Position numbers and translations under genes: made by a program. The notes under the pieces are model-generated. The model was given only the letters and a program-made list of their open reading frames with translations. It did no database searches and was not told the DNA's origin. This document shows positions 27,363 to 36,121 of a DNA stretch of 64,000 nt, one piece after another (within the stretch, counting starts at the first letter, position 1; each line of letters opens with the position of its first letter). This DNA comes from Olivibacter sp. SDN3 (GTDB lineage Bacteria > Bacteroidota > Bacteroidia > Sphingobacteriales > Sphingobacteriaceae): the NCBI RefSeq assembly GCF_014334135.1, contig NZ_CP060497.1, forward strand, positions 558,001 to 622,000. The letters run 5' to 3'.

Positions 27363-27890
27363 ATGAATTTTTGGAAAATTGATCCACCACATTCCGCCAT
27401 ACATTTTAAAGTAAAACACATGCTCATTGCGACCGTAACCGGTCTCTTCACGAAATTTAAAGGTACCGTAGAGAGCACCAACGGTGCTAACTTTGAGGAT
27501 AGTCGTGCTGAAATAAGTATCGAAACAAACAGTGTTTACACCAATGAAACCTACCGAGACGACCATCTACGGTCGCCGGAATTTTTCGATGCTGAGAAAT
27601 TCCCCAACATAACTTTCTCCTCAACATCTTTGATAAAGACAAAGAATGAAAATCATTTTCTGTTAAGTGGCAACTTAACTATTAAAGGTATTACAAAAGA
27701 AGTCAAACTAACCGCCATTTATGGAGGCTCCGTTGAAGATAATGGACAGCTGAAAGCAGGCTTTGAAGTCACGGGCACCATTAGTAGAAAAGCATTTGAC
27801 CTAACCTATAACCCTTTAATGGAAGCGGGCGGTATGGTGGTCTCGGAAAACGTTGATATTCTTGCAAACATTGAATTAGTAAAAGCGTAA
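27363..27890 (+). CDS. YceI family lipocalin-like protein
   Basis: 175-residue YceI-type beta-barrel, a family that binds isoprenoid or other amphiphilic ligands. The characteristic start WKIDPPHSAIHFKVKHM, the central DDHLRSPEFFDAEKFPNI and the C-terminal GTISRKAFDLTYN are all visible. There is no signal peptide, so unlike periplasmic E. coli YceI it should be cytoplasmic. It is followed after 3 bases by the acyl-CoA thioesterase gene, so they form an operon. A clear paralogue lies at 56536-57063, similar at about half the positions by eye. The function is not known more precisely. Confidence 0.9.
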   Translation: MNFWKIDPPHSAIHFKVKHMLIATVTGLFTKFKGTVESTNGANFEDSRAEISIETNSVYTNETYRDDHLRSPEFFDAEKFPNITFSSTSLIKTKNENHFLLSGNLTIKGITKEVKLTAIYGGSVEDNGQLKAGFEVTGTISRKAFDLTYNPLMEAGGMVVSENVDILANIELVKA

Positions 27891-27893
27891 TAT

Positions 27894-28448
27894 ATGAACA
27901 AATACAAAACCGTAAGTGAATCACAAACAGTAATGACCGAGCTGATGATTCCCGCATATGCTAATTTCGGCGGAAAAATCCATGGAGGAATCATTTTATC
28001 CTTAATGGATAAAGTAGCTTATGCCTGCGCTGCTAAGCACGCCGAAACCTATTGTGTAACGGCATCTGTCGACACGGTAGACTTTAGAGCCTCTGTTGAA
28101 GTTGGTGAAATTATTTCACTGCTCGCTTCCGTAAACTATGTAGGGAATTCGTCTTTGGTTATAGGCATAAAAGTACTTTCGGAAAACGTTAGAACACGCG
28201 AAGTGAAACATACCAATTCCAGCTATTTTTCCATGGTAGCATTAAACGAAGAGACACACAAACCTACTCAGGTACCCGGTCTGATACTTGAGCATGAAGT
28301 GGAAATACAACGCTTTATTACTGCCATGCATAGGAAGGAGCTCAATAGGTATTACAAACAGGAGGGTGCAAGGATTAAAACAGCCTTCAAAGATGAAGAC
28401 TTTCTTGAAGTATTAAAAAAAGAAAAATGTAAAATCAAGACATTTTAA
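27894..28448 (+). CDS. Acyl-CoA thioesterase (hotdog fold)
   Basis: 184-residue single-domain hotdog thioesterase that hydrolyses acyl-CoA to free acid and CoA in the cytoplasm. The motif ANFGGKIHGGIILSLMDKVAY (about 20-40) contains the Asn/His and Asp residues of the YciA/acyl-CoA hydrolase family. DTVDFRASVEVGE (about 60-72) is the central hotdog strand. The C-terminal 50 residues are charged and helical, longer than YciA. It is translationally coupled to the YceI gene, which suggests a shared role with fatty or isoprenoid ligands; that link is an inference. Confidence 0.88.
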   Translation: MNKYKTVSESQTVMTELMIPAYANFGGKIHGGIILSLMDKVAYACAAKHAETYCVTASVDTVDFRASVEVGEIISLLASVNYVGNSSLVIGIKVLSENVRTREVKHTNSSYFSMVALNEETHKPTQVPGLILEHEVEIQRFITAMHRKELNRYYKQEGARIKTAFKDEDFLEVLKKEKCKIKTF

Positions 28449-28457
28449 AAGGGCTCT

Positions 28458-29498
28458 TTAATCTTTATAGATCTTAACTTCGATATTACCGTGCCGATCA
28501 ACAGCTCCACGATACATACCCTCCGTATTAAAAGGCATAGCCATATTACCTGCTTTATCTAAGGCAATCAGCCCCCCATCTCCCCCGGCATTTGCGACCT
28601 TAGCCATTACCGCTGCGGCAGCTTCTTCCACGGAAAGCTGTTTATAGCTCATCAAAGCAGCTATATCATGTGCTACAACATGACGGATATAGAACTCTCC
28701 CCAACCGGTACATGAAACCGCAACCGATTCGTTATTTGCATAAGTACCTGCACCTATAACCGGCGAGTCTCCAATTCTCCCGAATTTTTTATTCGTCATC
28801 CCACCAGTAGAAGTACCCGCTGCAAGGTTTCCCTGCTGATCTAAAGCGACACATCCCACTGTCCCAAATTTATCGTCTCTGTTAACTGTTCCGGCTTTTG
28901 CCGCTTGCCGATTATCAACGTTTTCACCTGCAGCCGTAGAATCTTTTTTCAATGCCCTTTGTAGTGCATCCCACCTATCTTGTGTATAGAAGTAAGAAGG
29001 ATCTACCAATGTAACCCCCACTTGCTGTGCAAAGTTCTCCGCTCCCTTCCCGCTGAGCATCACATGCTCGGACTTTTCCATAACTGCCCTCGCTGCGGTT
29101 ATGGGGTTGCGTATGTTTGTTACCCCCGCTACAGCGCCAGCATTAAGTGTACGTCCGTCCATAATCGACGCATCTAGCTCATTTCGTCCATTATTGGTAA
29201 AAACAGCTCCTTTCGCCGCGTTAAATAAGGGAGAATCCTCCAATACATGAATAGTAGCTTCAACCGCATCCAAGGCAGCTCCCCCCTCCTGTAAAATATG
29301 ATAACCGGTTTGCAATGCCTTTGTCAACACTTCCTCGTAAGCAGCCTCCTTTGCTGAAGTCATAGCAGTCTTCACAATAGTACCTGCACCCCCGTGGATA
29401 ACGAGTGTATATTGTTTCCTATTGGGCTCCTGTTGACGGGCGATAAGCCCAAGCGTACACAGGAGCAGCGTAATGAAAGGCGTTATCATTTTTTTCAT
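28458..29498 (-). CDS. Isoaspartyl peptidase / plant-type L-asparaginase, exported
   Basis: 346-residue N-terminal-nucleophile hydrolase. Residues 1-21 form a signal peptide. VIHGGAGTIV (33-42) and GRNELDASIMDG (104-115) are family motifs. The autocleavage site FG-TVGCVALD exposes the nucleophile Thr213, and GTSTGGMTNKKFGRIGDSP is the substrate-binding segment. It would remove isoaspartyl residues from peptides and hydrolyse asparagine in the periplasm after self-cleavage into two chains. It converges with the thioesterase gene, with 9 bases between stops. Monocistronic as far as visible. Confidence 0.93.
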   Translation of the reverse strand: MKKMITPFITLLLCTLGLIARQQEPNRKQYTLVIHGGAGTIVKTAMTSAKEAAYEEVLTKALQTGYHILQEGGAALDAVEATIHVLEDSPLFNAAKGAVFTNNGRNELDASIMDGRTLNAGAVAGVTNIRNPITAARAVMEKSEHVMLSGKGAENFAQQVGVTLVDPSYFYTQDRWDALQRALKKDSTAAGENVDNRQAAKAGTVNRDDKFGTVGCVALDQQGNLAAGTSTGGMTNKKFGRIGDSPVIGAGTYANNESVAVSCTGWGEFYIRHVVAHDIAALMSYKQLSVEEAAAAVMAKVANAGGDGGLIALDKAGNMAMPFNTEGMYRGAVDRHGNIEVKIYKD

Positions 29499-29701
29499 TC
29501 GAATAACTTGTTTTTAAGGGGTAATGAAACCTTCCGCTTATGTTAAACAGATCTGACGCTGAAAACATCATTTTTTTATGTAAAAATAAAACTTTCAAGG
29601 CAGAAACCAAGGCCATACACCACCAAACACCTAATAAAGAATATAATTCATATATACTTTAACAAAAAAGAACACAATTCATTAAAATATTATTTTTTAT
29701 G

Positions 29702-29709
29702 TATTTTTG
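29702..29709 (+). promoter_or_regulatory. -7 element of the Lrp gene promoter
   Basis: TATTTTTG, followed by CATC, matches TAnnTTTG. Start of transcription would be near 29716, giving a leader of about 20 nt before the ATG at 29737. No good -33 TTTG was seen. Confidence 0.4.
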
Positions 29710-29736
29710 CATCTTTATTTTATCAAAAACGTGAAC

Positions 29737-30228
29737 ATGGAACTTACTGAAATATCTTTAGATAAAATAGATTTACAGATTCTGAGCCTTTTACAGGACA
29801 ATTGTAAGATCACAAATGCCGATTTGGCCAGGGAATTGGGCATGGCTCCTTCGGGGATATTAGAACGCGTAAGAAAGTTGGAACAGAAAGGCATACTCAC
29901 ACAGTATACCGCACGAGTTAACCCGGCAGCAGTGAATCAAAACCTACTGGCTTTTATTTTTATAAAGGTAGCTGATGGCTTAGGCTGTGGCGAAACCGAC
30001 AAGTCTTTAGCTGCTATCGAAGCTATACAAGAAGTGCATCATATTACCGGTGAAGACTGTTATCTGGTGAAAATACGTGTTTCTAGCTCAAATGAGTTAA
30101 TGGAACTTATGCGCTCTTCTTTTCGAGACATCCCAAATATCATTTCAACAAGAACTACGATTGTGCTGGAGACGGTAAAAGAGAACCAACACATCGTTAT
30201 ACCAAAATCGACTGCAACTAATGAATAA
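29737..30228 (+). CDS. Lrp/AsnC family transcriptional regulator
   Basis: 163-residue regulator with an N-terminal winged helix (LDKIDLQILSLLQDNCKITN, then the recognition region APSGILERVRKLEQKGI, about 8-60) and a C-terminal RAM/AsnC ligand-binding domain (about 65-150, with HHITGEDCYLVKIRV). It overlaps the following EamA transporter gene by 8 bases, so the regulator and exporter are co-translated. By analogy with Lrp-exporter pairs it probably controls that transporter in response to an amino acid. A TTG at 29707 opens a longer frame, but the ATG at 29737 gives the standard Lrp start and fits the promoter. Confidence 0.9.
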   Translation: MELTEISLDKIDLQILSLLQDNCKITNADLARELGMAPSGILERVRKLEQKGILTQYTARVNPAAVNQNLLAFIFIKVADGLGCGETDKSLAAIEAIQEVHHITGEDCYLVKIRVSSSNELMELMRSSFRDIPNIISTRTTIVLETVKENQHIVIPKSTATNE

Positions 30229-31162
30229 AAACACCAGTACCTTAGCCATTGTTGTGGCTTATTTACTTATTTATATTGTATGGGGATCTACCTATTTTTT
30301 TATACACATTGCACTACAGGGATTCCAACCGTTTCTGTTAGGCGCGATACGTTTTACGATAGCTGGCCTACTTTTGCTGCTCTGGTGCAGTAAAACCAGG
30401 GAACCTATCTGGAACAGGCAGCTCATTAAAACGTCTGCCATTACAGGCATTCTATTGCTGTTTATAGACATGGGGTTAGTAATGAAAGCACAACAATATC
30501 TTCATAGCAGTTTAATTGCTATTATGGCTTCGTCTACTGCAATCTGGATATTGATGCTTGATAAAAAAATGTGGAAAGTGAACTTCCGGAACTGGAACAC
30601 TGTTCTTGGCGTATTCATTGGTTTTATAGGCGTAGTTCTGCTATTTGGTGAACAACTATTTCTTTCCCTGCATGCTGCCGAAGGCAATCACAAAATTATA
30701 GGCATGTGTTTACTTATACTGGGTACTATCGCTTGGGCTTCTGGCTCTATCTATTCCAAGTACAGTTCCCTACCAAAAAAGGTGACTTTTGCAAGCGCAG
30801 CTTGGCAGATGATCATTGCTGGATTAATGTTTTGGGTAGCTGCATTTTCAAACGGTGATGTTCAGGAACTAGCTATTCAAACGGTTCCAAATACTTCATG
30901 GCTGGCTATCATTTATCTCATTGTTTTCGGGTCAATACTTGCCTTCACCAGTTACATCTGGCTGCTGAAGGTACGTCCGGCTACGGAAGTAAGCACCCAT
31001 GCTTATATAAACCCTCTAGTGGCTGTTTTCTTAGGAAGTACTTTTGCTAATGAGCACATTACTACCACGCAACTTTCGGGCCTGTTTATCATCTTAGGTG
31101 GTGTGATGCTTATAAACCTCGTAAAAAGCAAAAAAACTAAACGAGTTAAGGAAATCTGCTAG
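30221..31162 (+). CDS. EamA/DMT family transporter, probable metabolite exporter
   Basis: 313-residue inner-membrane protein with ten predicted hydrophobic segments arranged as two EamA repeats (about 10-145 and 158-300). The N-terminal YIVWGSTYFFIHIAL and the second-repeat GTIAWASGSIYSKYS are typical. Family members export amino acids or related metabolites. The start overlaps the lrp-type gene by 8 bases, pointing to an amino acid or derivative as the substrate. It ends 27 bases before an intrinsic terminator. The C-terminus is basic (SKKTKRVKEIC). Confidence 0.88.
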   Translation: MNKNTSTLAIVVAYLLIYIVWGSTYFFIHIALQGFQPFLLGAIRFTIAGLLLLLWCSKTREPIWNRQLIKTSAITGILLLFIDMGLVMKAQQYLHSSLIAIMASSTAIWILMLDKKMWKVNFRNWNTVLGVFIGFIGVVLLFGEQLFLSLHAAEGNHKIIGMCLLILGTIAWASGSIYSKYSSLPKKVTFASAAWQMIIAGLMFWVAAFSNGDVQELAIQTVPNTSWLAIIYLIVFGSILAFTSYIWLLKVRPATEVSTHAYINPLVAVFLGSTFANEHITTTQLSGLFIILGGVMLINLVKSKKTKRVKEIC

Positions 31163-31189
31163 CCCCATAGTTAAGTAGGATATGTATTG

Positions 31190-31217
31190 ACCTCCTCACA
31201 TAGGCGAGGAGGTTTTT
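31190..31217 (+). terminator. Rho-independent terminator after the EamA gene
   Basis: Eight-bp stem ACCTCCTC / GAGGAGGT with an 8-nt loop followed by TTTTT on the plus strand. It has no T-run on the minus strand, so it serves the lrp-eamA operon, not the convergent DinB gene. Confidence 0.82.
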
Positions 31218-31218
31218 G

Positions 31219-31749
31219 CTACTTGCCCAACACGTTATAATAGTTGTAATCTGTCATAGGAGCATCTGTAAAACCCAAATGACGACCGATTGTAACCAAC
31301 TGCCCACGATGATAGGTACTGTGATTAAAACAGTGCATCAAATATTCAAATGCTGGAAAGTCCGATTGAAACCATTGACTAACAATCAATATCTGCTCTT
31401 CCATGCTATAGTCAGACATTTCTTCTACAAACTCAGCCAACTCAGCTGATTGCGCCAATATCCCGGTAAAGACCTCTTCAATCTTCATGATCTCTTCATC
31501 ATCCATCTCCCTATATGCAGTTTTATTTATGATAGACAACCAATATTCTTGTGTTTTCCAAATATGCAGCAAGGTTAACTTTATACTTGGAAAACTAGAA
31601 GCTACTTCCTTTTCTAATTGTTCCTTTGGCTTATTCTTTAACCAATTTATCAAAGCATTATTTGCCCAAAGGTTATAATTAGCATAATTTTTCATGAGAT
31701 CGGCTAGCCCTATTTCCGCTACTCCAACTGTTGATTTTACTTGTTCCAT
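31219..31749 (-). CDS. DinB family protein
   Basis: 176-residue four-helix bundle of the DinB/YfiT type, putative metal-dependent enzymes that include bacillithiol/mycothiol-dependent transferases. The metal-ligand histidines are recognisable: one in LLHIWKTQEYW (about residue 62) and two in CFNHSTYHRGQL (about 139-150). These are the three positions expected. The reaction and substrate are not known for this member. It is monocistronic and convergent with the EamA gene. The start at 31749 is the only good one. Confidence 0.85.
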   Translation of the reverse strand: MEQVKSTVGVAEIGLADLMKNYANYNLWANNALINWLKNKPKEQLEKEVASSFPSIKLTLLHIWKTQEYWLSIINKTAYREMDDEEIMKIEEVFTGILAQSAELAEFVEEMSDYSMEEQILIVSQWFQSDFPAFEYLMHCFNHSTYHRGQLVTIGRHLGFTDAPMTDYNYYNVLGK

Positions 31750-32007
31750 AATCTATAAGTTTAAATACTTATACAAAGGAACCACAAGCCAGTGACAACC
31801 GTATGTCAGTACCATTTATTTATTATAAAAGAAATTAGAATGGCAAAAAAACGGGCAAATTTAATCCTTAAAAAACGTTAATAATTGCTTTTGCAGAAGA
31901 TAAAGTTTCCCCAACCGCAAAAAGCAAATGTATTTAATAGTGATCAATATTCGCTTTTATATGAATGGCAATTTACCTAAGTTTGTTATATACATTTTTA
32001 TACTTTG

Positions 32008-33180
32008 ATGAATTACACTGCAATTATCGCGGAAGCCGCCAAATGGGTGGGCGACTTTATGGAAAAGCAAAACGATTCCAAATTGTGTTTCCATGACGGT
32101 GTTCACACTTTCCAAGTAGTAGAGGCGGCAAAAAAAATCTCGACCTATTATCAGCTAGATGAAAAAGCATATTTCATTGTAATAATAGCGGCTTATTTTC
32201 ACGACCTTGGTTATTATACGGGCCCGGCCGAGGACCATGAGGTTCGTAGCGCTCAGCTGGCAACGCGTTTTCTCCAGGATCACATGGTGTCGCAGGACGT
32301 TATTGCGGCTGTTCAACAATGCATTAAAGCTACCCGTATGCCACAAAGACCCAGCAACTTACTTGAACAAATTGTATGCGACGCAGACCTATTCCATTTA
32401 GGTAGCAACGATTTTACAAAACGTAATAGGCTCATGAGGAAAGAGGCAGAATCTTGTAAAAATGAACGTATCGATAAGGAAACATGGCAAAAAAACACCA
32501 TAGCCTTAATGGAGAGACACCACTACCACACCGATTACGGCAAACAGATCTTGGCACCCAAAAAGCAGGAAAACCTTCGTCTTATTAAAGAAAAAAACAC
32601 GCTAGTTAAGGAAAAAAACAATTTGGACAGCAGCAATAAAAAGAAAAACAACCGCCCGGACCGAGGTATAGAAACCATGTTTAGGGTTACTTCGACCAAC
32701 AATCAGCGACTAAGCGATATGGCCGACAATAAAGCAAACATACTGATTACAGTAAACTCTATCATCTTATCGGTTATTATAGCGCTGCTCCTTCGGAAAT
32801 TAGACGATAATGAGCACCTGACCATCCCAACCTTTGTTTTACTCGCAGCAAGCCTTACGACAATGGTTTATGCCATATTAGCCACTAGACCCGCTATTCC
32901 AAATGGTGTTTATGCCCCTAAAGATGTAAAAGAAAATAAAGTAAACTTGCTGTTCTTCGGAAATTTTCACCGGATGCCACTCGAAAACTACAACCAAGGG
33001 ATGAAAGATGTGATGGAAGACAGGGATCTGCTTTATGGCACACTCATTAAAGATGTATATTCCCAAGGTGTTGTTTTAGGCAGAAAGTATAGACTCTTAC
33101 GTTTGGCTTACAACATCTTTATGTACGGCTTAATTGTATCCGTTCTATCTTTCATCATTGTCATCATATACTTTTCTTAA
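32008..33180 (+). CDS. HD phosphohydrolase domain fused to a Pycsar-effector-type transmembrane domain
   Basis: 390-residue membrane protein. Residues 25-185 form an HD domain with H33, H65-D66 and D127 as metal ligands (GVH, YFHDLGYY, CDADLF), expected to act on nucleotides or cyclic nucleotides. After a charged Lys/Asn-rich linker (about 190-218), residues 220-390 match the Pycsar effector family (formerly DUF5706): the hallmark NNQRLSDMADNKANILITVN is followed by membrane segments at about 245-263, 272-292 and 370-390. No cyclase gene is adjacent. The gene sits 15 bases before ppk1, so they are probably co-transcribed. The ATG at 32008 is preferred to a TTG three bases upstream. Confidence 0.85.
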   Translation: MNYTAIIAEAAKWVGDFMEKQNDSKLCFHDGVHTFQVVEAAKKISTYYQLDEKAYFIVIIAAYFHDLGYYTGPAEDHEVRSAQLATRFLQDHMVSQDVIAAVQQCIKATRMPQRPSNLLEQIVCDADLFHLGSNDFTKRNRLMRKEAESCKNERIDKETWQKNTIALMERHHYHTDYGKQILAPKKQENLRLIKEKNTLVKEKNNLDSSNKKKNNRPDRGIETMFRVTSTNNQRLSDMADNKANILITVNSIILSVIIALLLRKLDDNEHLTIPTFVLLAASLTTMVYAILATRPAIPNGVYAPKDVKENKVNLLFFGNFHRMPLENYNQGMKDVMEDRDLLYGTLIKDVYSQGVVLGRKYRLLRLAYNIFMYGLIVSVLSFIIVIIYFS

Positions 33181-33195
33181 ACATCAGCGAGCGTC

Positions 33196-35241
33196 ATGAA
33201 AAATCGCTTTTTTAGTAGAGACTTAAGTTGGCTTACATTTAACGATCGCATATTAGATGAAGCGACGTATGCACGCACCCCTTTGAAAGAAAAAATGAAA
33301 TTCTTAGCGATATACTCTTCTAATTTAGACGAGTTTTATCGCGTTAGGATACCAGTGTTAATGGCGCTGAAAAAGATAAACAAAAATGAAGCAATAGCCG
33401 AAAATATTATAAAAAAAGGCGAGTTCAAAGCTGTAAAACAGACCATCGTACAACAGCAGGAACGTTTCGGCCAAATACTTAGCAGTCAAATCCTTCCGCT
33501 ACTTCATAAGGAAGATGTACACTTGGTTTATAACGAGCCTATCCCACTAACTATCCTGGAAAAAACGCGTTATTATTTTTTCTGTACACTTGCTGGATAT
33601 CTCGAGATTATTTACCCCAAAAAGCAACGTTTTTTCCCTCGTAACAATCAACTATATTTGGCCATCTTTTTTACAGATCAAAGCGATGAGCAGCTCGCTC
33701 TAGTCAATATTCCTTCAAATATCGTTTCCAGGTTTCTAAAAGTTGATTTTAATGGAACTTCTTATATATTGTTTATTGATGACATCATTAAACAATACCT
33801 TCAGGTTTTCTTTCCGGAAAAGGAAATTATTGGAGTCTATTCTTTTAAAGTGACACGGGATGCCGAATTGGATCTGCAAGATGAGTACGAGGGAGATATT
33901 GCGGAAAAAATTGAACAACAGCTCAATCAACGTGACTTCGGACTGGCTACCCGTTTACTATATCAACCAGATTTGCCCGAAACATACCTAGCTGCACTTG
34001 TACAAGTTTTTACGTTAAAAAAAGCAAACAAGGTGGCTGGTGGCTACTACCATAATTTAAAAGACTTTTTTGATTTTCCGATATATAATAGTGCCTGGGA
34101 GTATAAGGCAGCTCCTCCAATCGTGTCTTGTTTAAAAAACGAAGCGGCATCTGTATTCGATTCGTTAGACAGAAGGGATTTATTAATAAATACCCCATAT
34201 GAATCGTACGACACCGTTCTTCGATTTTTTAACGAAGCAGCAATAGATCCTTATGTAGAAGATATCTATACCACCATGTACCGGGTAGCTCCCGAATCAA
34301 GAATTGCACGTGCATTAATAAGTGCCGCCAAAAACGCTAAAAAAGTAACGGTGTTCGTAGAGTTGAAAGCACGTTTCGATGAATCAAACAATATCAAATG
34401 GGCAAAACAAATGAAGGAGGCAGGTGTGCAGATCATTTTCAGCATACCAAAACTTAAAGTCCATGCAAAAACAACTTTAGTAAAAAGGCGGATCTCTGAT
34501 AAAGTTCAACATTATGGCCTATTCGCCACCGGTAACTTAAATGAAAATACGGCAAAAACATACACTGATCATATCTTATTAACGGCTGGTAGGGAAATGA
34601 CAGCTGATCTGCAAAAGCTTTTTTTGTTCCTCGCTGAAAGAAAGCATCCCGCTACGGGCGACTACATTTTATTTAAACAGCTTTTAGTAGCCCAATTTAA
34701 CCTGCTGCCCTCTTTTATTAACTTGATAGATCGGGAAATCGAACATGCACAACAGGGCAAAAAGGCATCCATCATATTAAAAATGAACAACTTGGAAGAA
34801 CAGAGGCTTATAGACAAACTTTACGAAGCAAGCGAAAAGGGCGTACAAATAACCCTTATCATACGCGGTATCTGCAGGTTAAGGCCAGGGTTAGCAAAGG
34901 CAAACACGCCTATTAACGTTATAAGAATCGTAGGCAGATACCTCGAACATGGCCGAGTCTTCATTTTTGACAATAATGACAATCCTAAAATCTATTTAGG
35001 ATCATCCGACTGGATGAACAGAAACATTTACAGACGAATAGAGGTATGTTTCCCTATCCACGACGTGGAATTAAAAAACAGGCTGTGTAAAATCATACAG
35101 CTCCAGCTACAGGATGATGTGGCGGCCGTCAACTTAGATCACTGTTTGAATAACGTAGAAAAACCTTCGAAGAATGGCATACACGCTCAAGAAGACATTT
35201 ACCGATACCTCAAGACGTCTGTCCATCCGATTAATTTATAA
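33196..35241 (+). CDS. ppk1: Polyphosphate kinase 1
   Basis: 681-residue kinase that polymerises the gamma-phosphate of ATP into polyphosphate. The N-terminal FSRDLSWLTFNDRILDEA and FLAIYSSNLDEFYRVR are PPK1 signatures. The autophosphorylated histidine is H423 in LKVHAKTT, and the second active-site histidine is H585 in YLEHGRVF, followed by YLGSSDWMNRN. The usual motif IKxTLYR reads IYTTMYR, a small deviation. The order of domains (N, head, C1, C2) is complete. It follows the HD-Pycsar gene by 15 bases and precedes a propeller lipoprotein by 21 bases, consistent with one operon. Confidence 0.95.
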   Translation: MKNRFFSRDLSWLTFNDRILDEATYARTPLKEKMKFLAIYSSNLDEFYRVRIPVLMALKKINKNEAIAENIIKKGEFKAVKQTIVQQQERFGQILSSQILPLLHKEDVHLVYNEPIPLTILEKTRYYFFCTLAGYLEIIYPKKQRFFPRNNQLYLAIFFTDQSDEQLALVNIPSNIVSRFLKVDFNGTSYILFIDDIIKQYLQVFFPEKEIIGVYSFKVTRDAELDLQDEYEGDIAEKIEQQLNQRDFGLATRLLYQPDLPETYLAALVQVFTLKKANKVAGGYYHNLKDFFDFPIYNSAWEYKAAPPIVSCLKNEAASVFDSLDRRDLLINTPYESYDTVLRFFNEAAIDPYVEDIYTTMYRVAPESRIARALISAAKNAKKVTVFVELKARFDESNNIKWAKQMKEAGVQIIFSIPKLKVHAKTTLVKRRISDKVQHYGLFATGNLNENTAKTYTDHILLTAGREMTADLQKLFLFLAERKHPATGDYILFKQLLVAQFNLLPSFINLIDREIEHAQQGKKASIILKMNNLEEQRLIDKLYEASEKGVQITLIIRGICRLRPGLAKANTPINVIRIVGRYLEHGRVFIFDNNDNPKIYLGSSDWMNRNIYRRIEVCFPIHDVELKNRLCKIIQLQLQDDVAAVNLDHCLNNVEKPSKNGIHAQEDIYRYLKTSVHPINL

Positions 35242-35262
35242 ATTGCTAAAAAACCGAAAAGT

Positions 35263-36111
35263 ATGAAATTATTCATATCGATCTTCACCACTTTTCTCTC
35301 ATTTGCAAGCTGCGCGCAACCCGCTAAGCAAGACTACAGCAGCCCGAATGGGTACGACCTGGAACGGCCGGAAAAATTCACGCTACCTCATATCTTACAG
35401 GAAATCTCTGGTATTGCATTCCATCAAGGCCAGCCCGATACGATATATGCACAACAAGACGAAGATGGGAAGATTTTTCGTTTTAGACCGGGTGATAAGA
35501 AAATTCTGAACACTAAATTTGGCAAAAAAGGTGATTACGAAGATATAGCCATCTACAATAGCAGTGTTGTGATGCTCCGCAGCGACGGCACACTGTATAC
35601 CTTTCCGTTAAAGTCTATCAATGGCAAAGAAATAACCGACACCAAAGAATGGAAAAACCTGCTTCCTAAGGGAGAGTATGAAAGTTTAGCAGCACATATG
35701 GGGAGTTTATTTATATTGTGCAAAAAATGTAAAGCAGATAAAAAAACTGATCAAACCAGTGGTTACGTCTTTCAGCTCTCAGACAATGGTGCGATAAAAG
35801 CTAATGGCACATTCCACATCCAAGAGCAGGAGATAGAAAAAAAAGCTGATTTAAAGGGAAAACGTTTTAGGCCATCGGCTATGACCAAGAATAACAGAAC
35901 AAACGAATGGTACATCTTATCTTCGATTAACAAGATGCTGGTTGTAACAGATGAGACATGGAAAGTAAAAGCAGTTTATCCTTTAAATCCAAAAACATTT
36001 AATCAGCCAGAGGGCATGAGTTTTGACCGGGATCATAACTTATATATCAGCAATGAAGGTGGAGGTAAAAGTCGTGCCGCAACCCTGTTGAAATTTAAAT
36101 ATCTGCAATAA
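35263..36111 (+). CDS. SdiA-regulated-like beta-propeller lipoprotein
   Basis: 282 residues. The signal peptide ends in a lipobox-like FASCAQP (Cys17), so it is probably lipid-anchored. The body shows propeller repeats beginning with LPHILQEISGIAFHQGQPDT and ending with NQPEGMSFDRDHNLYISNEG. This is the pattern of the SdiA-regulated/esterase-like phytase propellers, which include calcium-dependent phosphatases and sugar-lactone-binding proteins. A phosphatase role would suit its place between ppk1 and a metallophosphoesterase, but no catalytic residues could be assigned with confidence. The spacing of 21 bases to ppk1 and 10 to the next gene supports one operon. Confidence 0.75.
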   Translation: MKLFISIFTTFLSFASCAQPAKQDYSSPNGYDLERPEKFTLPHILQEISGIAFHQGQPDTIYAQQDEDGKIFRFRPGDKKILNTKFGKKGDYEDIAIYNSSVVMLRSDGTLYTFPLKSINGKEITDTKEWKNLLPKGEYESLAAHMGSLFILCKKCKADKKTDQTSGYVFQLSDNGAIKANGTFHIQEQEIEKKADLKGKRFRPSAMTKNNRTNEWYILSSINKMLVVTDETWKVKAVYPLNPKTFNQPEGMSFDRDHNLYISNEGGGKSRAATLLKFKYLQ

Positions 36112-36121
36112 CTGAAATCAG

